Positions 56,154 to 64,000 of a stretch of DNA of 64,000 nucleotides are shown in pieces. The notes below the pieces were generated by a model, which was not told the DNA's origin, did no database searches, and saw only the letters and a program-made list of their open reading frames with translations. Both the position numbers and the translations under genes were made by a program. The stretch is from Vibrio sp. CAU 1672 (lineage in GTDB: Bacteria > Pseudomonadota > Gammaproteobacteria > Enterobacterales > Vibrionaceae), in contig NZ_JARHUF010000009.1 of assembly GCF_029223195.1 (NCBI RefSeq), positions 112,948 through 176,947 on the forward strand, in the 5' to 3' direction. Within the stretch, counting starts at the first letter, position 1; every line of letters starts with the position of its first letter.

Positions 56154-57836
56154 TTATTTAACTGGTTTTAGGTCCAGTACATGCAGTAGACGCTCTGGGA
56201 TACCAGCCCAAATGTTTGGACGGCCTTTTGGATTTTCTTCGTTCCACCAACCTGTGAAGCGAGTAGTATTGTATTGGTACATATACGCACCAGACATCAC
56301 AGGGATGGTTACCTGGTCTTGGGCGATGATCTTCTGAATGCCGTGAGCGATTTCTAGCTGCTCTTGCTTGTCAGCTGTTTTGTAGAAGCTGTTCAGCAAG
56401 TTGTCCAGTTTTGCATTCTTGTAGAAGTGCATTGCGAAACGAGGCATACCATCACCCGACTGAAGCTTCGAGTTGTAAGCGCTGTCCCAGTACAAGTGTG
56501 GATCCGCGCCGTGGAAGTAGTTGGTGTACGCCACATCGTAAGTACCTTCCAGCATCGCTTGGTTGTATACCGAGAAGTCTGGTGTACGAGCACGTGCTTT
56601 GATGCCAACTTCAGCCAACTGTTCAACAGCTAACTGAACGGTGTTGTTGAAGTCAGTCCAGCCGTTCGGTGATTGGATGAGAAGCTCGAAAGACTTACCT
56701 GAAGGCGTATCAACAAAGCCGTCTTTGTTGACATCTTTAAAGCCCGCTTTAGCTAGCAGCTTCTTCGCACCTTCAACGTTGTACGTGTTGTAGCCTTTGT
56801 ACTTGTTGTGCGTTGCTTCATCTGACCACGCTTCAAATGCGTAGCCCAGGCCTGATGCGAAATCGTTCACTGTACCGCCGCCATAGAACGCGATATCAAT
56901 GATAGTTTGACGATCAAGGGCCATAGAGAAGGCACGGCGGAAGTCGACGTTAGTCAGGGCTTCTTTCTTGGCCGGATCCGGGTTCTTGAAGTTGACTACG
57001 AACGCCTGGGTGCCTGATGGCGGGTACCAGTAGTGGTGTTTCGGGCTGGCCGCAGCATAAGTACGATCGATGTCAGGAATGAATGACGATGTCCAGTCCA
57101 TTTCACCGTTAACCACTTTACCCAGGAACTGGTCGTTGTTCGCGATTTGAGGTACACGTAAGCAATCAACATCCAGGTTAGCTGCATCCCAGTAGTTCGG
57201 GTTTTGACACTGGATGTAAAGTTGTGGAGTAAAGGTGTCGATTTCGGTAAAAGGACCAGAACCTACCGGGTTTTCATTAGTGAAGGTGGCTGGATCTTTC
57301 ACTTTGCTCCATACGTGCTTAGGTACAACTGGTACTTTGGCAATTTCGTAAGGCACGTTTGAGTTCGCTTCAGCCAATCGGAACTTAACTTTGTAATTGT
57401 TGACTTTTTCAACACCGGTAATCCACGAGTTGATACCTGATTGGTCTAGCTCTGGCTTTTCTTTAACCAAGTTGAAAGAGTAAACCACGTCATCGGCGGA
57501 GAATGCTTTGCCGTCAGACCATTTTACGCCTTTGCGAATATCGAAGGTGACGCTCATCAGGTCGTCAGACATCTTAAAGTTTTCAGCGAGACGGAATACT
57601 GGTGTATTGCCGTGCATCTCGTTGAAGATCACAAGAGGTTCGTAGATAAAGTCTGTGGTGGTGTGTAGGTTCGTCGCACCCAGGAATGGGTTAAAGTTAC
57701 GAACGAAGGTTGTAAACTCTTTAGGGTGGATGGTCAGTTCACTGCGTTCTGCTGCAGTGGCTACTGAGGCAAAACCCGTTGTAGCGGTTGCAATAATTGC
57801 TGTTGCTAGTGCTGTTTTTTTAATATTGGCAAGCAT
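56154..57836 (-). CDS. cbp: Periplasmic chitin oligosaccharide-binding protein
   Basis: 560-residue extracytoplasmic solute-binding protein of the peptide-binding (SBP_bac_5) family. The signal peptide is MLANIKKTALATAIIATATT and on, cleaved near residue 28-29 (ASVATA before AERSEL). The two-lobed fold signatures include TFDIRKGVKWSDGKAFSADD and NVDFRRAFSMALDRQTI. Aromatic residues in the middle and C-terminal parts (SWITG, HHYWYPPSG, WWNEENPKG) fit sugar stacking. In V. cholerae the orthologue (VC0620) also holds the sensor kinase ChiS inactive until chitin oligosaccharides bind. It is the first gene of the chb operon. Confidence 0.94.
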   Translation of the reverse strand: MLANIKKTALATAIIATATTGFASVATAAERSELTIHPKEFTTFVRNFNPFLGATNLHTTTDFIYEPLVIFNEMHGNTPVFRLAENFKMSDDLMSVTFDIRKGVKWSDGKAFSADDVVYSFNLVKEKPELDQSGINSWITGVEKVNNYKVKFRLAEANSNVPYEIAKVPVVPKHVWSKVKDPATFTNENPVGSGPFTEIDTFTPQLYIQCQNPNYWDAANLDVDCLRVPQIANNDQFLGKVVNGEMDWTSSFIPDIDRTYAAASPKHHYWYPPSGTQAFVVNFKNPDPAKKEALTNVDFRRAFSMALDRQTIIDIAFYGGGTVNDFASGLGYAFEAWSDEATHNKYKGYNTYNVEGAKKLLAKAGFKDVNKDGFVDTPSGKSFELLIQSPNGWTDFNNTVQLAVEQLAEVGIKARARTPDFSVYNQAMLEGTYDVAYTNYFHGADPHLYWDSAYNSKLQSGDGMPRFAMHFYKNAKLDNLLNSFYKTADKQEQLEIAHGIQKIIAQDQVTIPVMSGAYMYQYNTTRFTGWWNEENPKGRPNIWAGIPERLLHVLDLKPVK

Positions 57837-58652
57837 AGCTGTTCCTTACTATTTGCTTTCATTTCACTTATGGAATTGAATGTCATCAATTGATAAACAC
57901 TCGCCAAGACCTACCTCTGCAGTTTCATCTGAAGTCTAAGAGTGGCCTGTAGGCCTTAGGCAGGGGTAAGAAAACACCTTCTCGAGTAAAAATTCAAACT
58001 CGATTCCCGTCAAAAACGTAAAAACGGCCATTAACTCCGTCATAAACGTCATTTTTTGCCTGTTTAAAGCCGGTTTGTGTGAAAAATAAACATTGATATG
58101 CGTCGCAGCCAAACTTGTCATGATGGTCGTGTGTTAGTGGTTACTTACTTTAAAGGTTATATTTTCTAAGCTTCTGATGGGTTCTGGCTGCTTTGTCGAT
58201 CTGGCTCACAGGAGAAGAAGTCGTTAATTAATCGGATAAAATTAAATCTGCCGTTCTGTTGTGATTGAGTTCGCAATCTCGGTTAAATGTTGCCCATTTT
58301 CGTGTCAAAATCGGAGTGTATAGTTCATTCATGCGCAATTTGATGTGTGGTTTTTGTCTTTTTTTAAGTCGTGAATGAAGGGGTGGCTGAGGTTGTACTG
58401 GGGGGGCTTTCCGTAACAAAAGCAGACAATCTCACTTCCTATAGCCGGGGGCTCCCTCTCCGACCGCAATCAGCATCATCTGCGATTAACCTTGTATAGA
58501 GCATGGTAGGCGTGTAAAGGCTACGATGTTGTCGAGCGGGGGAGTCAGGCTCGCGCGCACTGCAAAGGGCTTGGCATATCGTCTGGCGTAGTACGCTCAC
58601 GTTCACGGGTTTATCAGCGTCTGAATGAAAAGCCGGCTTGAACAGGCCTGGC
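57837..58652. other. 816-bp stretch without a convincing gene (chb promoter region; no chiS)
   Basis: The cbp-proximal part must hold the chb operon promoter and long leader. A CRP-like site lies at 58260-58275. Short frames occur (for example 57936-58121 and 58228-58419 on the minus strand), but their translations show no family features or plausible start context. Nothing resembling chiS is seen in any frame. A weak hairpin near 58631-58653 may terminate pilE transcription. Confidence 0.6.
58260..58275. promoter_or_regulatory. CRP-like site upstream of the chb operon
   Basis: TGTGATTGAGTTCGCA matches TGTGA-N6-TCACA with one mismatch. It lies about 420 bp upstream of the cbp start codon. 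Catabolite control of chitin use makes a CRP site plausible, but the distance is long. Confidence 0.35.
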
Positions 58653-59090
58653 TTACTTCCAGCATGCTTCAGGTAAGGCGATATTCGATGAGGTCAGCGT
58701 GATTTCCGTTACATTGCCACCACTAAAGCAGGTGTCTTGATTTTGGCCTTGTTGTGAAAGGGCTGTCGCTTTAATGGTATAAACCGGCGAGGCTGCACTG
58801 ATGATACTGAAGGCATACCGGTCAGGATCCGAATCACACACTAAACATTGTCCGGCAGAGATAAGCTGATTCCAGTTGTACCCTCCGTCGTAAGAGGACT
58901 CCAGTGCCAATTGGAGTCGTGACAGATCACCAAGTGCAACCATTCGATGGGATTTCAAAGCATGGTTAAGGTAGGAAGGGTAAGCCACTGTCGCCAAGAT
59001 AGAGATGATCGCCACGACGATGGCTAATTCGATCAGTGTCATCCCATTTACATGCTTTTTGTAGTGTTTACAGCCAGAAGTTCGAATCAT
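58653..59090 (-). CDS. pilE: Type IV minor pilin PilE-like
   Basis: Minor prepilin of 145 residues from the ATG at 59090 (MIRTSGCKHYKKHVNG leader). Prepilin peptidase would cut after Gly16, before MTLIELAIVVAIISILATVA. Residue +1 is Met instead of Phe, and Glu5 is present. A cysteine-rich globular part (CLVCDS, DTCFSGG, EACWK) suggests disulfides. The frame extends upstream to 59180, but that extension has no prepilin leader character. It is divergent from fimT-pilWXV. The set pilE/fimT/pilW/pilX/pilV matches the minor-pilin cluster VC0857-VC0861 of V. cholerae, where it is elsewhere on the chromosome. Confidence 0.87.
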   Translation of the reverse strand: MIRTSGCKHYKKHVNGMTLIELAIVVAIISILATVAYPSYLNHALKSHRMVALGDLSRLQLALESSYDGGYNWNQLISAGQCLVCDSDPDRYAFSIISAASPVYTIKATALSQQGQNQDTCFSGGNVTEITLTSSNIALPEACWK

Positions 59091-59151
59091 CACGAGGAGT
59101 TCCTTATACAAGTCCTGTCTATTGTTTGTAGGTGTTAGCATCAAGGCAAGG

Positions 59152-59706
59152 ATGAATAACGTACGCACTGTGGTTTGCATGGGAAATTGGGAAACACCTC
59201 GCGGCTTTACTTTACTGGAGCTGTTGATAACGTTGGCGGTGATGGTCTGCCTGTTAGTTTTTGCAGCTCCGAGCTTTTCGAGTCTGGCGGAGCGAATGAA
59301 GATGGAACGGCTGGCAGATTCTCTGCAGGCTTATTTGTATCAGGCTAAGGCTGAAGCGGTATTTCGCAACCAGGATTTATGGGCACATATTGAAATGTCG
59401 GCAGAGCCTGACACTACCGGAAACTGGAAAGTGGTTTTGACCGATGCGGCTACTCCTGGTACAGGGAATACACTGATGGTTTTCTCTGGGAATCCGTACT
59501 CAAATATCTCTTTCTCCGTTGCTGGTTTTTCCTCAAACCAGATCAAATTTGATGGTGTTCGCGGCAAAATCAAGAGTGGCTCTGTCACGTTTCATCCTGT
59601 AGCTAACAGTGCGTCAGTGTTAAAGCTCAAAGCTTCCTTTGGCGCGAGCCGAATCATTGTTTGTGGTCAGAGAGGAGCCCGGTATGGTTACCCCGCGTGT
59701 TCATAA
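59152..59706 (+). CDS. fimT: Type IV minor pilin FimT/GspH-like
   Basis: Minor pseudopilin of 184 residues from 59152 (MNNVRTVVCMGNWETPRG leader; AAGG upstream). An ATG at 59179 or the frame start at 59122 are alternatives. Prepilin cleavage is expected before FTLLELLITLAVMVCLLVFA with Glu5 present. The GspH/FimT C-terminal region follows (HIEMSAEPDTTGNWKVVL, VRGKIKSGSVTFHP), ending in two Cys residues. FimT proteins can bind DNA in competent bacteria. It overlaps the pilW start by 23 bp. Confidence 0.88.
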   Translation: MNNVRTVVCMGNWETPRGFTLLELLITLAVMVCLLVFAAPSFSSLAERMKMERLADSLQAYLYQAKAEAVFRNQDLWAHIEMSAEPDTTGNWKVVLTDAATPGTGNTLMVFSGNPYSNISFSVAGFSSNQIKFDGVRGKIKSGSVTFHPVANSASVLKLKASFGASRIIVCGQRGARYGYPACS

Positions 59707-60322
59707 TCAACAAGGCAGTTCGTTGATCGAGTTTATGGTGGCCTCGATGTTGGCGCTGATCGCGATTGGGTTGATCGGATCACTATTCCTTTCCTCTGTA
59801 CGAGCTGCAAACCAAAGAGGTCAGGAATTGTTACTTTTGCAGAACATGAACAGCACCCTGCAGCAAATTAAAGAAGATGCACAGCGAGCCGGGTATGACG
59901 GCCTCAATGCTGGCTCCTTAGTTTTGTCGGGGGCCAGTGCGACGATTCATTCTGACACTTCTCCAAACATGATTGGCTACGTTTACCGGGTGGCTTCATC
60001 TGGCAGTGATGCATTAAGAAGTACGGCGTATCTCTATGAGCCGCTCTCTTCTGGCGTGGGTGTGGTTAAGATTTGCGAGAAATCACAACCTTCACCAATG
60101 ACTTTCTTATCTGCCGCGCAGTCTGGATACAAAGGTGTCTGCTTTTCGGTCTTTGATCCTTTGCAAATTAATGTCACGGACTTTGCTTCCGAGACCTATG
60201 CCGTTGCTGGAGAGAGCGTCAGCAGTGCTTTTACCACAGTTCGCATGACTGGACAGCTTACGGCAAACCCGAGTGTGAATAAGACCGTGGCGATAAAGAT
60301 AAAACACAGGAACTGGCAATGA
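59684..60322 (+). CDS. pilW: Type IV minor pilin PilW-like
   Basis: 212-residue minor prepilin. The start at 59684 is chosen for the ribosome-binding site AGAGGAG and the short leader MVTPRVHNQQG before SSLIEFMVASMLALIAIGLI (Glu5 present, Ser at +1). The frame from 59639 overlaps further into fimT. The PilW-type region QLLQNMNSTLQQIKEDAQRAGYDG follows. It overlaps pilX by 4 bp (ATGA). Confidence 0.87.
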   Translation: MVTPRVHNQQGSSLIEFMVASMLALIAIGLIGSLFLSSVRAANQRGQELLLLQNMNSTLQQIKEDAQRAGYDGLNAGSLVLSGASATIHSDTSPNMIGYVYRVASSGSDALRSTAYLYEPLSSGVGVVKICEKSQPSPMTFLSAAQSGYKGVCFSVFDPLQINVTDFASETYAVAGESVSSAFTTVRMTGQLTANPSVNKTVAIKIKHRNWQ

Positions 60323-61569
60323 AATATAGAGAGTCTGGTATCGCTACATTACTTGTGACGGGTGTGTTGCTGATGGTAACGCTGGTGGTTGTACTGGGGG
60401 CTTACCGAGGTGTGTTTTTCCAGATAAAAAGGGCGCAAAATGAAGTCAAGAGCCGTCAGCAACACTGGCTGGCGGAGGGCGCAATAGAGTGTGGCTGGGC
60501 GCAGTATAAAGCATTGAACAGCGTACCGGTGACGGTTACCGATTGTGGCTCTGGCTTTGGTACGATTCCAGAGTTTACCGCCACAGCCAATGGTTATCAG
60601 GTCAGTTCAGCGGTTGAGGGCGCATTGCTACGTAAAGAAATACTGGTGGGCGGCAATCTGGGCTTTGGGGCAATGCAGTCTAGCGCTGATGTGTATTTTC
60701 ATTCCAGTGCGACGTTCTCAACCCCGGATCCCGGAGAGCTTGGTGCCGATGGCTGGGAATGTGTGGCGCTCCGCTACAAAAACCGTTTTTATTCAGCAGT
60801 GGTCGATAACAAAGGGGTGATTCACGGTGAGTCACCGTATCCGGACTTTTCTAACCCGGCCAGTCAGGATTGTGCCAATGTCGCTGGGAATGATCATCTC
60901 TCCTCATCCGTCGGAGGTACCGGGGCAGGAAAAGACTTCGTTCACGATGAAACGGTCAAGCCATTTGAATCCTTTTTCGGTGTCAAAGCGGAAGAGCACA
61001 ACAAGGTCCGCGATAACGGGACCTTTCGGGTTTTGTCGGCCGCAGGTACTGCCCACGTGCTGCCTGATTGCGGCACTAAGCTGACCAACCAGATTAACAG
61101 CGGTAACCATCATCTTTGGGTCGAGGGAAGTTGTGAGATCTCGAGTGCGGAGTATAACGACTTGGTCGCGGCGACCCAGAATACCAATGGGGTAACGGTG
61201 ATGGTCCATGACGGGCTGTTTTCCGTGATGGGGCCGCCGTCTTCCGGTGCCACAACGGATAATTTCCGCGGGGTTATTTTTCATTTTAATTATGATTACA
61301 CGCCAACATTGAGTGATTGGAGTGGACTGGTAGCGGATGGTTATGTGAATCATGTGCCAAGTGTGTTTGAGGAGTCATACCGAACCATCGCCGCATATTA
61401 CCAGCATGGCTCCTTTACCGTGAGTGGTGGTCAGTATTTTGATATGGAAGGGCAGGCAGCGCTGTTTTTTGACTCTTTAGATTTCCGCTATAGCAAGGCG
61501 ATTATCGATAACTCCAGGAATGCGAATGTCGTTCCGCGATGGAAACAAGGAAGCTGGTATGCGAAATAA
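60319..61569 (+). CDS. pilX: Type IV minor pilin PilX-like
   Basis: 416-residue protein with a very short N terminus (MKYRESG) and a hydrophobic helix IATLLVTGVLLMVTLVVVLG. There is no Glu at +5, as is common for PilX/GspK proteins that sit at the pilus tip. The helix continues as QIKRAQNEVKSRQQHWLAEGAIECG, typical of PilX. The large globular part (about 60-416) has cysteines and Gly/Ser/Asn-rich loops and no motif I recognise. It overlaps pilW by 4 bp and pilV by 11 bp. Confidence 0.85.
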   Translation: MKYRESGIATLLVTGVLLMVTLVVVLGAYRGVFFQIKRAQNEVKSRQQHWLAEGAIECGWAQYKALNSVPVTVTDCGSGFGTIPEFTATANGYQVSSAVEGALLRKEILVGGNLGFGAMQSSADVYFHSSATFSTPDPGELGADGWECVALRYKNRFYSAVVDNKGVIHGESPYPDFSNPASQDCANVAGNDHLSSSVGGTGAGKDFVHDETVKPFESFFGVKAEEHNKVRDNGTFRVLSAAGTAHVLPDCGTKLTNQINSGNHHLWVEGSCEISSAEYNDLVAATQNTNGVTVMVHDGLFSVMGPPSSGATTDNFRGVIFHFNYDYTPTLSDWSGLVADGYVNHVPSVFEESYRTIAAYYQHGSFTVSGGQYFDMEGQAALFFDSLDFRYSKAIIDNSRNANVVPRWKQGSWYAK

Positions 61570-61987
61570 GCCCAAATGGATGCGTAGACAAACCGGGTTC
61601 AGTTTAATTGAGGTGCTGATCTCGTTTGTGCTGATAGGGGTAGGAGCGATGGGATTGATCAAGCTGCAAACCTATGCTGAGCAGCAAGCCGATTACGCTA
61701 AGCGTAGTGTTGATGCGCTCAACTTAGCTGAAAGTAAGTTGGAATGGTTTCGAACCCGAGGGGCGTCTGCGGCGTTGTCGACGCTTCCGGTAGCAGATTT
61801 TGCTACCGATATTATACCGGGAATGTCCGTAAGTGCTGGCTACACCCTGAGTTGGGAAGTACCCAGCAGCACAGTGTCAGGCAGCGTGAAGACTATTGTC
61901 ATTGAGGCAAGCTGGGACGACAGAAGTGGGCAAGTACAATCGGTGCAACTGAAAACAATGATTGCGCGATACAGTGAATTTGACTAA
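61559..61987 (+). CDS. pilV: Type IV minor pilin PilV-like
   Basis: 142-residue minor prepilin starting at 61559 (MRNKPKWMRRQTG leader with basic residues), cut before FSLIEVLISFVLIGVGAMGL; Glu5 is present. The PilV/PilI helix continues as KLQTYAEQQADYAKRSVDALNLAESKLEWFR, followed by a small beta domain (SWEVPSSTVSG, IEASWDDRSG). It is the last gene of the fimT-pilWXV operon. I saw no strong terminator after it. Confidence 0.88.
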   Translation: MRNKPKWMRRQTGFSLIEVLISFVLIGVGAMGLIKLQTYAEQQADYAKRSVDALNLAESKLEWFRTRGASAALSTLPVADFATDIIPGMSVSAGYTLSWEVPSSTVSGSVKTIVIEASWDDRSGQVQSVQLKTMIARYSEFD

Positions 61988-62280
61988 CGGGTCAATTGTA
62001 TTGATTGCGTGAACAGTATAATGCTTACTAATTACCTGTTTTTATGGGAATTTAACTGGGTTGCAGGAAGGTTTCTGAGCTGTTAAGTGCTTTGGGTGGT
62101 TGCTGTTTTTATTATGTTTAATTGATTTGCTTTTTTTGCAATATATGTCTCCAAATATGGAAAAATGGCCAGAATCTTGTGCTTTGCAGGCGGCTATTTT
62201 ATAGAATGTTCGGTTGAGAACGGGCCGCTATAACTATTCAATAAGGCCATGAAACCAACATCATTCATTATGGAGTTACC
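61988..62280. other. Intergenic region before the AbgT-family gene
   Basis: AT-rich 293-bp gap holding the promoter of the transporter gene. GGAG lies seven bases before its ATG. No gene or clear terminator was found. Confidence 0.5.
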
Positions 62281-63840
62281 ATGAGTAACCAAGCAATTAA
62301 TAAAGCACCGTCACCGAAGCCGAGTGGCATGGATCGCTTCCTGAACTTTATCGAACGCGCAGGGAATAAAATCCCCGATCCTGCGATTTTGTTTTTTTGG
62401 GCTCTTATCATTACCTGGGCCGCATCCGCTCTTTTGTCGAATGTATCTTTCGACCTTATCAACCCGCGAAACGGCGAAGCTCTAGCAATCAACAACCTTC
62501 TGACCGGTGAAGCATTAGCAAACTTCCTGGCTAACATGGTAACTACCTTCACGGGTTTTGCACCGCTAGGTATTGTCCTGGTTGCGATGCTGGGTGTCGG
62601 TGTTGCGGACTCTTCTGGCTTTATTACCACCGGTCTGAAGAAGATGCTGAACTTCACGCCAGCAAAACTTCTTACTCCAATGCTGATTCTTGTCGCGATT
62701 GTATCGCACACAGCTGCGGATGCAGGTTACGTACTGGTGATCCCGCTAGGTGGTATCATTTTCCACGCAGCGGGCCGCCATCCTCTGGCAGGTATTGCAG
62801 CAGCGTTTGCTGGTGTATCGGGTGGTTTTTCTGCCAACTTTATTCCATCGGGCATTGATCCGCTGTTGGCTGGTTTCACTCAAACTGCAGCACAGGTTCT
62901 AGATCCTGAGTATGTGGTGAACCCGCTGGCAAACATTTTCTTCACTGGTTTGTCGTCAGTACTTATTGTAGCTATTGGCTGGTATGTAACGGAAAAAATT
63001 ATCGAGCCACGCCTTGCCAATACGCCAATTGATGATGACGCAGAAAAAGCACCGGATCTGGGATCATTTACCGAACTGGAATCAAAAGCGTTCCGTTACG
63101 CAGGTTGGGCAATGATGGCGGGTATTGCCCTCCTGGTTGCTGCGCTGATGCCGGAGAACTCGGCACTGCGTTCTCCTGAAGGTGAGATCACGGCATTCTC
63201 TGCGCCGATTATGAAGTCTATCGTTCCGTTGATCTTTATTTTGTTTATCATTCCGGGCTACGTTTACGGTAAAGTTTCTGGCACGTTTAAGACCAGTAAC
63301 GACATTATCAAAGCAATGGCGGATACGATGTCTACTATGGGTGCCTATATCGTAATGTCTTTCTTCTGTGCCCAGTTCCTGTCTGCCTTTGCCCAGTCAA
63401 ACATTGGTACTATGCTGGCGCTATACGGCGCAGAAGGCTTAAAAGCCATGAACTTACCTGGTGAAGCAACGATCGTTGGTATGATCTTGCTAACGGCTTC
63501 TGTCAACTTGCTAATTGGTTCTGCATCGGCAAAGTGGGCTCTGATTGGTCCTATCCTGGTACCTATGCTGATGGCGGTCGGTATCTCTCCGGAGTTATCA
63601 CAAGCCGCGTACCGTGTGGGTGACTCGGTTTCAAATATCATATCTCCATTGATGGTGTTCTTCCCGCTAGTAGTGGTTTACTGCCAACGTTACGTGAAGT
63701 CAACAGGTATCGGTACCCTGGCGTCTCTGATGATGCCATTCTCGATTGCCATGCTGATTGGCTGGTCACTATTCCTGCTGGCCTACTGGGCACTGGGTAT
63801 CCCATTGGGTATTCAGGCACCATACACTTACACGATGTAA
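62281..63840 (+). CDS. AbgT-family transporter
   Basis: 519-residue inner-membrane protein of the AbgT family (p-aminobenzoyl-glutamate uptake or antimetabolite export). The family start MDRFLNFIERAGNKIPDPAILFFWAL is clear. It is followed by ADSSGFITTGLKK, HTAADAGYVLVIPLGG and SGIDPLLAGFTQ. The C-terminal half carries LTASVNLLIGSASAKWALIGPILVPM and YRVGDSVSNIISPLM. About nine to eleven hydrophobic segments are seen, with two reentrant hairpins expected. The substrate is not determinable. It is a single gene with its own terminator. Confidence 0.92.
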   Translation: MSNQAINKAPSPKPSGMDRFLNFIERAGNKIPDPAILFFWALIITWAASALLSNVSFDLINPRNGEALAINNLLTGEALANFLANMVTTFTGFAPLGIVLVAMLGVGVADSSGFITTGLKKMLNFTPAKLLTPMLILVAIVSHTAADAGYVLVIPLGGIIFHAAGRHPLAGIAAAFAGVSGGFSANFIPSGIDPLLAGFTQTAAQVLDPEYVVNPLANIFFTGLSSVLIVAIGWYVTEKIIEPRLANTPIDDDAEKAPDLGSFTELESKAFRYAGWAMMAGIALLVAALMPENSALRSPEGEITAFSAPIMKSIVPLIFILFIIPGYVYGKVSGTFKTSNDIIKAMADTMSTMGAYIVMSFFCAQFLSAFAQSNIGTMLALYGAEGLKAMNLPGEATIVGMILLTASVNLLIGSASAKWALIGPILVPMLMAVGISPELSQAAYRVGDSVSNIISPLMVFFPLVVVYCQRYVKSTGIGTLASLMMPFSIAMLIGWSLFLLAYWALGIPLGIQAPYTYTM

Positions 63841-63934
63841 GCGGGTCAAGCTTATCATTAAAAAGCTCGCCAGCCGGCGTAATGCCGATCAGTTAAGCCA
63901 AAAATGATCGGTTGAACGATCCTCTGAGGATGTC

Positions 63935-63970
63935 AAAATCCGAGTGTATTCAGTGCACTCGGATTTTTTT
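63935..63970 (+). terminator. Rho-independent terminator of the AbgT-family gene
   Basis: AAAATCCGAGTG pairs with CACTCGGATTTT, followed by T residues. A smaller repeat CCGATCA/TGATCGG (63885-63911) precedes it. Confidence 0.85.
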
Positions 63971-64000
63971 ATGTTCTTAAGACAAGCCCTAAACAACGTC

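Noticed and set aside
58228..58419. 63-codon minus-strand frame in the gap upstream of cbp
   Set aside because: No ribosome-binding site, biased composition, no resemblance to chiS or any family.

Overview
The window is a stretch of bacterial chromosome that looks like the larger chromosome of a Vibrio species. The gene order pilA/pilB, nadC, ampD, pdhR-aceE-aceF-lpd, a LuxR/HapR-type quorum-sensing master regulator, hpt, a beta-carbonic anhydrase, a SulP transporter, panCB-folK-pcnB-gluQ-dksA-sfsA-hrpB-mrcB-acnB-yacL-glnK-amtB-fbpABC and the chitobiose (chb) operon is the one I know from vibrios. The LuxR-like regulator (204 residues) reads closer to LuxR/OpaR/SmcR than to V. cholerae HapR. 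The species cannot be fixed from sequence reading alone. No rRNA, tRNA, insertion sequence, prophage or CRISPR array was seen.

Layout. 1-1650: type IVa pilus genes pilA and pilB (pilB runs off the left edge). 1886-3711: nadC and ampD, divergent, separated by a highly foldable element of about 300 bp. 4071-11239: pyruvate dehydrogenase regulon with a perfect PdhR operator. 11355-13565: quorum-sensing regulator, hpt, carbonic anhydrase. 13860-17455: SulP transporter and a YadG/YadH-like ABC exporter. 17514-23439: minus-strand housekeeping run (panC, panB, folK, pcnB, gluQ, dksA, sfsA). 23459-28923: hrpB, then a damaged iron-related locus in which a truncated DUF4198 gene and a truncated feoB abut head to head at a deletion scar, followed by an intact small FeoB-associated Cys-rich gene. 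29183-36823: mrcB, a patatin/POTRA/beta-barrel protein, acnB. 36987-39138: yacL and the nitrogen-controlled glnK-amtB. 39273-43192: Fur-controlled fbpABC ferric-iron importer. 43277-57836: the complete minus-strand chb operon (solute-binding protein, two permeases, two ATPases, GH9 enzyme, glucosamine kinase, GH20 enzyme, GH94 chitobiose phosphorylase, phosphohexomutase). 58653-61987: minor pilins pilE, fimT, pilW, pilX, pilV. 62281-63840: an AbgT-family transporter.

How the parts work together. The chb operon imports chitin oligosaccharides and degrades them in the cytoplasm by phosphorolysis, hydrolysis and phosphorylation. Pilus genes at both ends supply the major pilin and the tip/priming pilins of type IVa pili, which vibrios use on chitin and for DNA uptake. 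The sensor kinase gene chiS, which in V. cholerae lies beside the chb operon, is not in the window; an 816-bp stretch without a convincing gene and then the minor pilins occupy its place.

Points most worth following: the structured element between nadC and ampD (2846-3142), the feoB/DUF4198 deletion scar (about 26863-26870), a yacL terminator hairpin that also reads as an NtrC enhancer (37406-37433), an overlapping out-of-frame ORF with the best ribosome-binding site in front of acnB (34218-34337), and tandem hairpins between the chb binding-protein gene and its permease genes (56056-56136).
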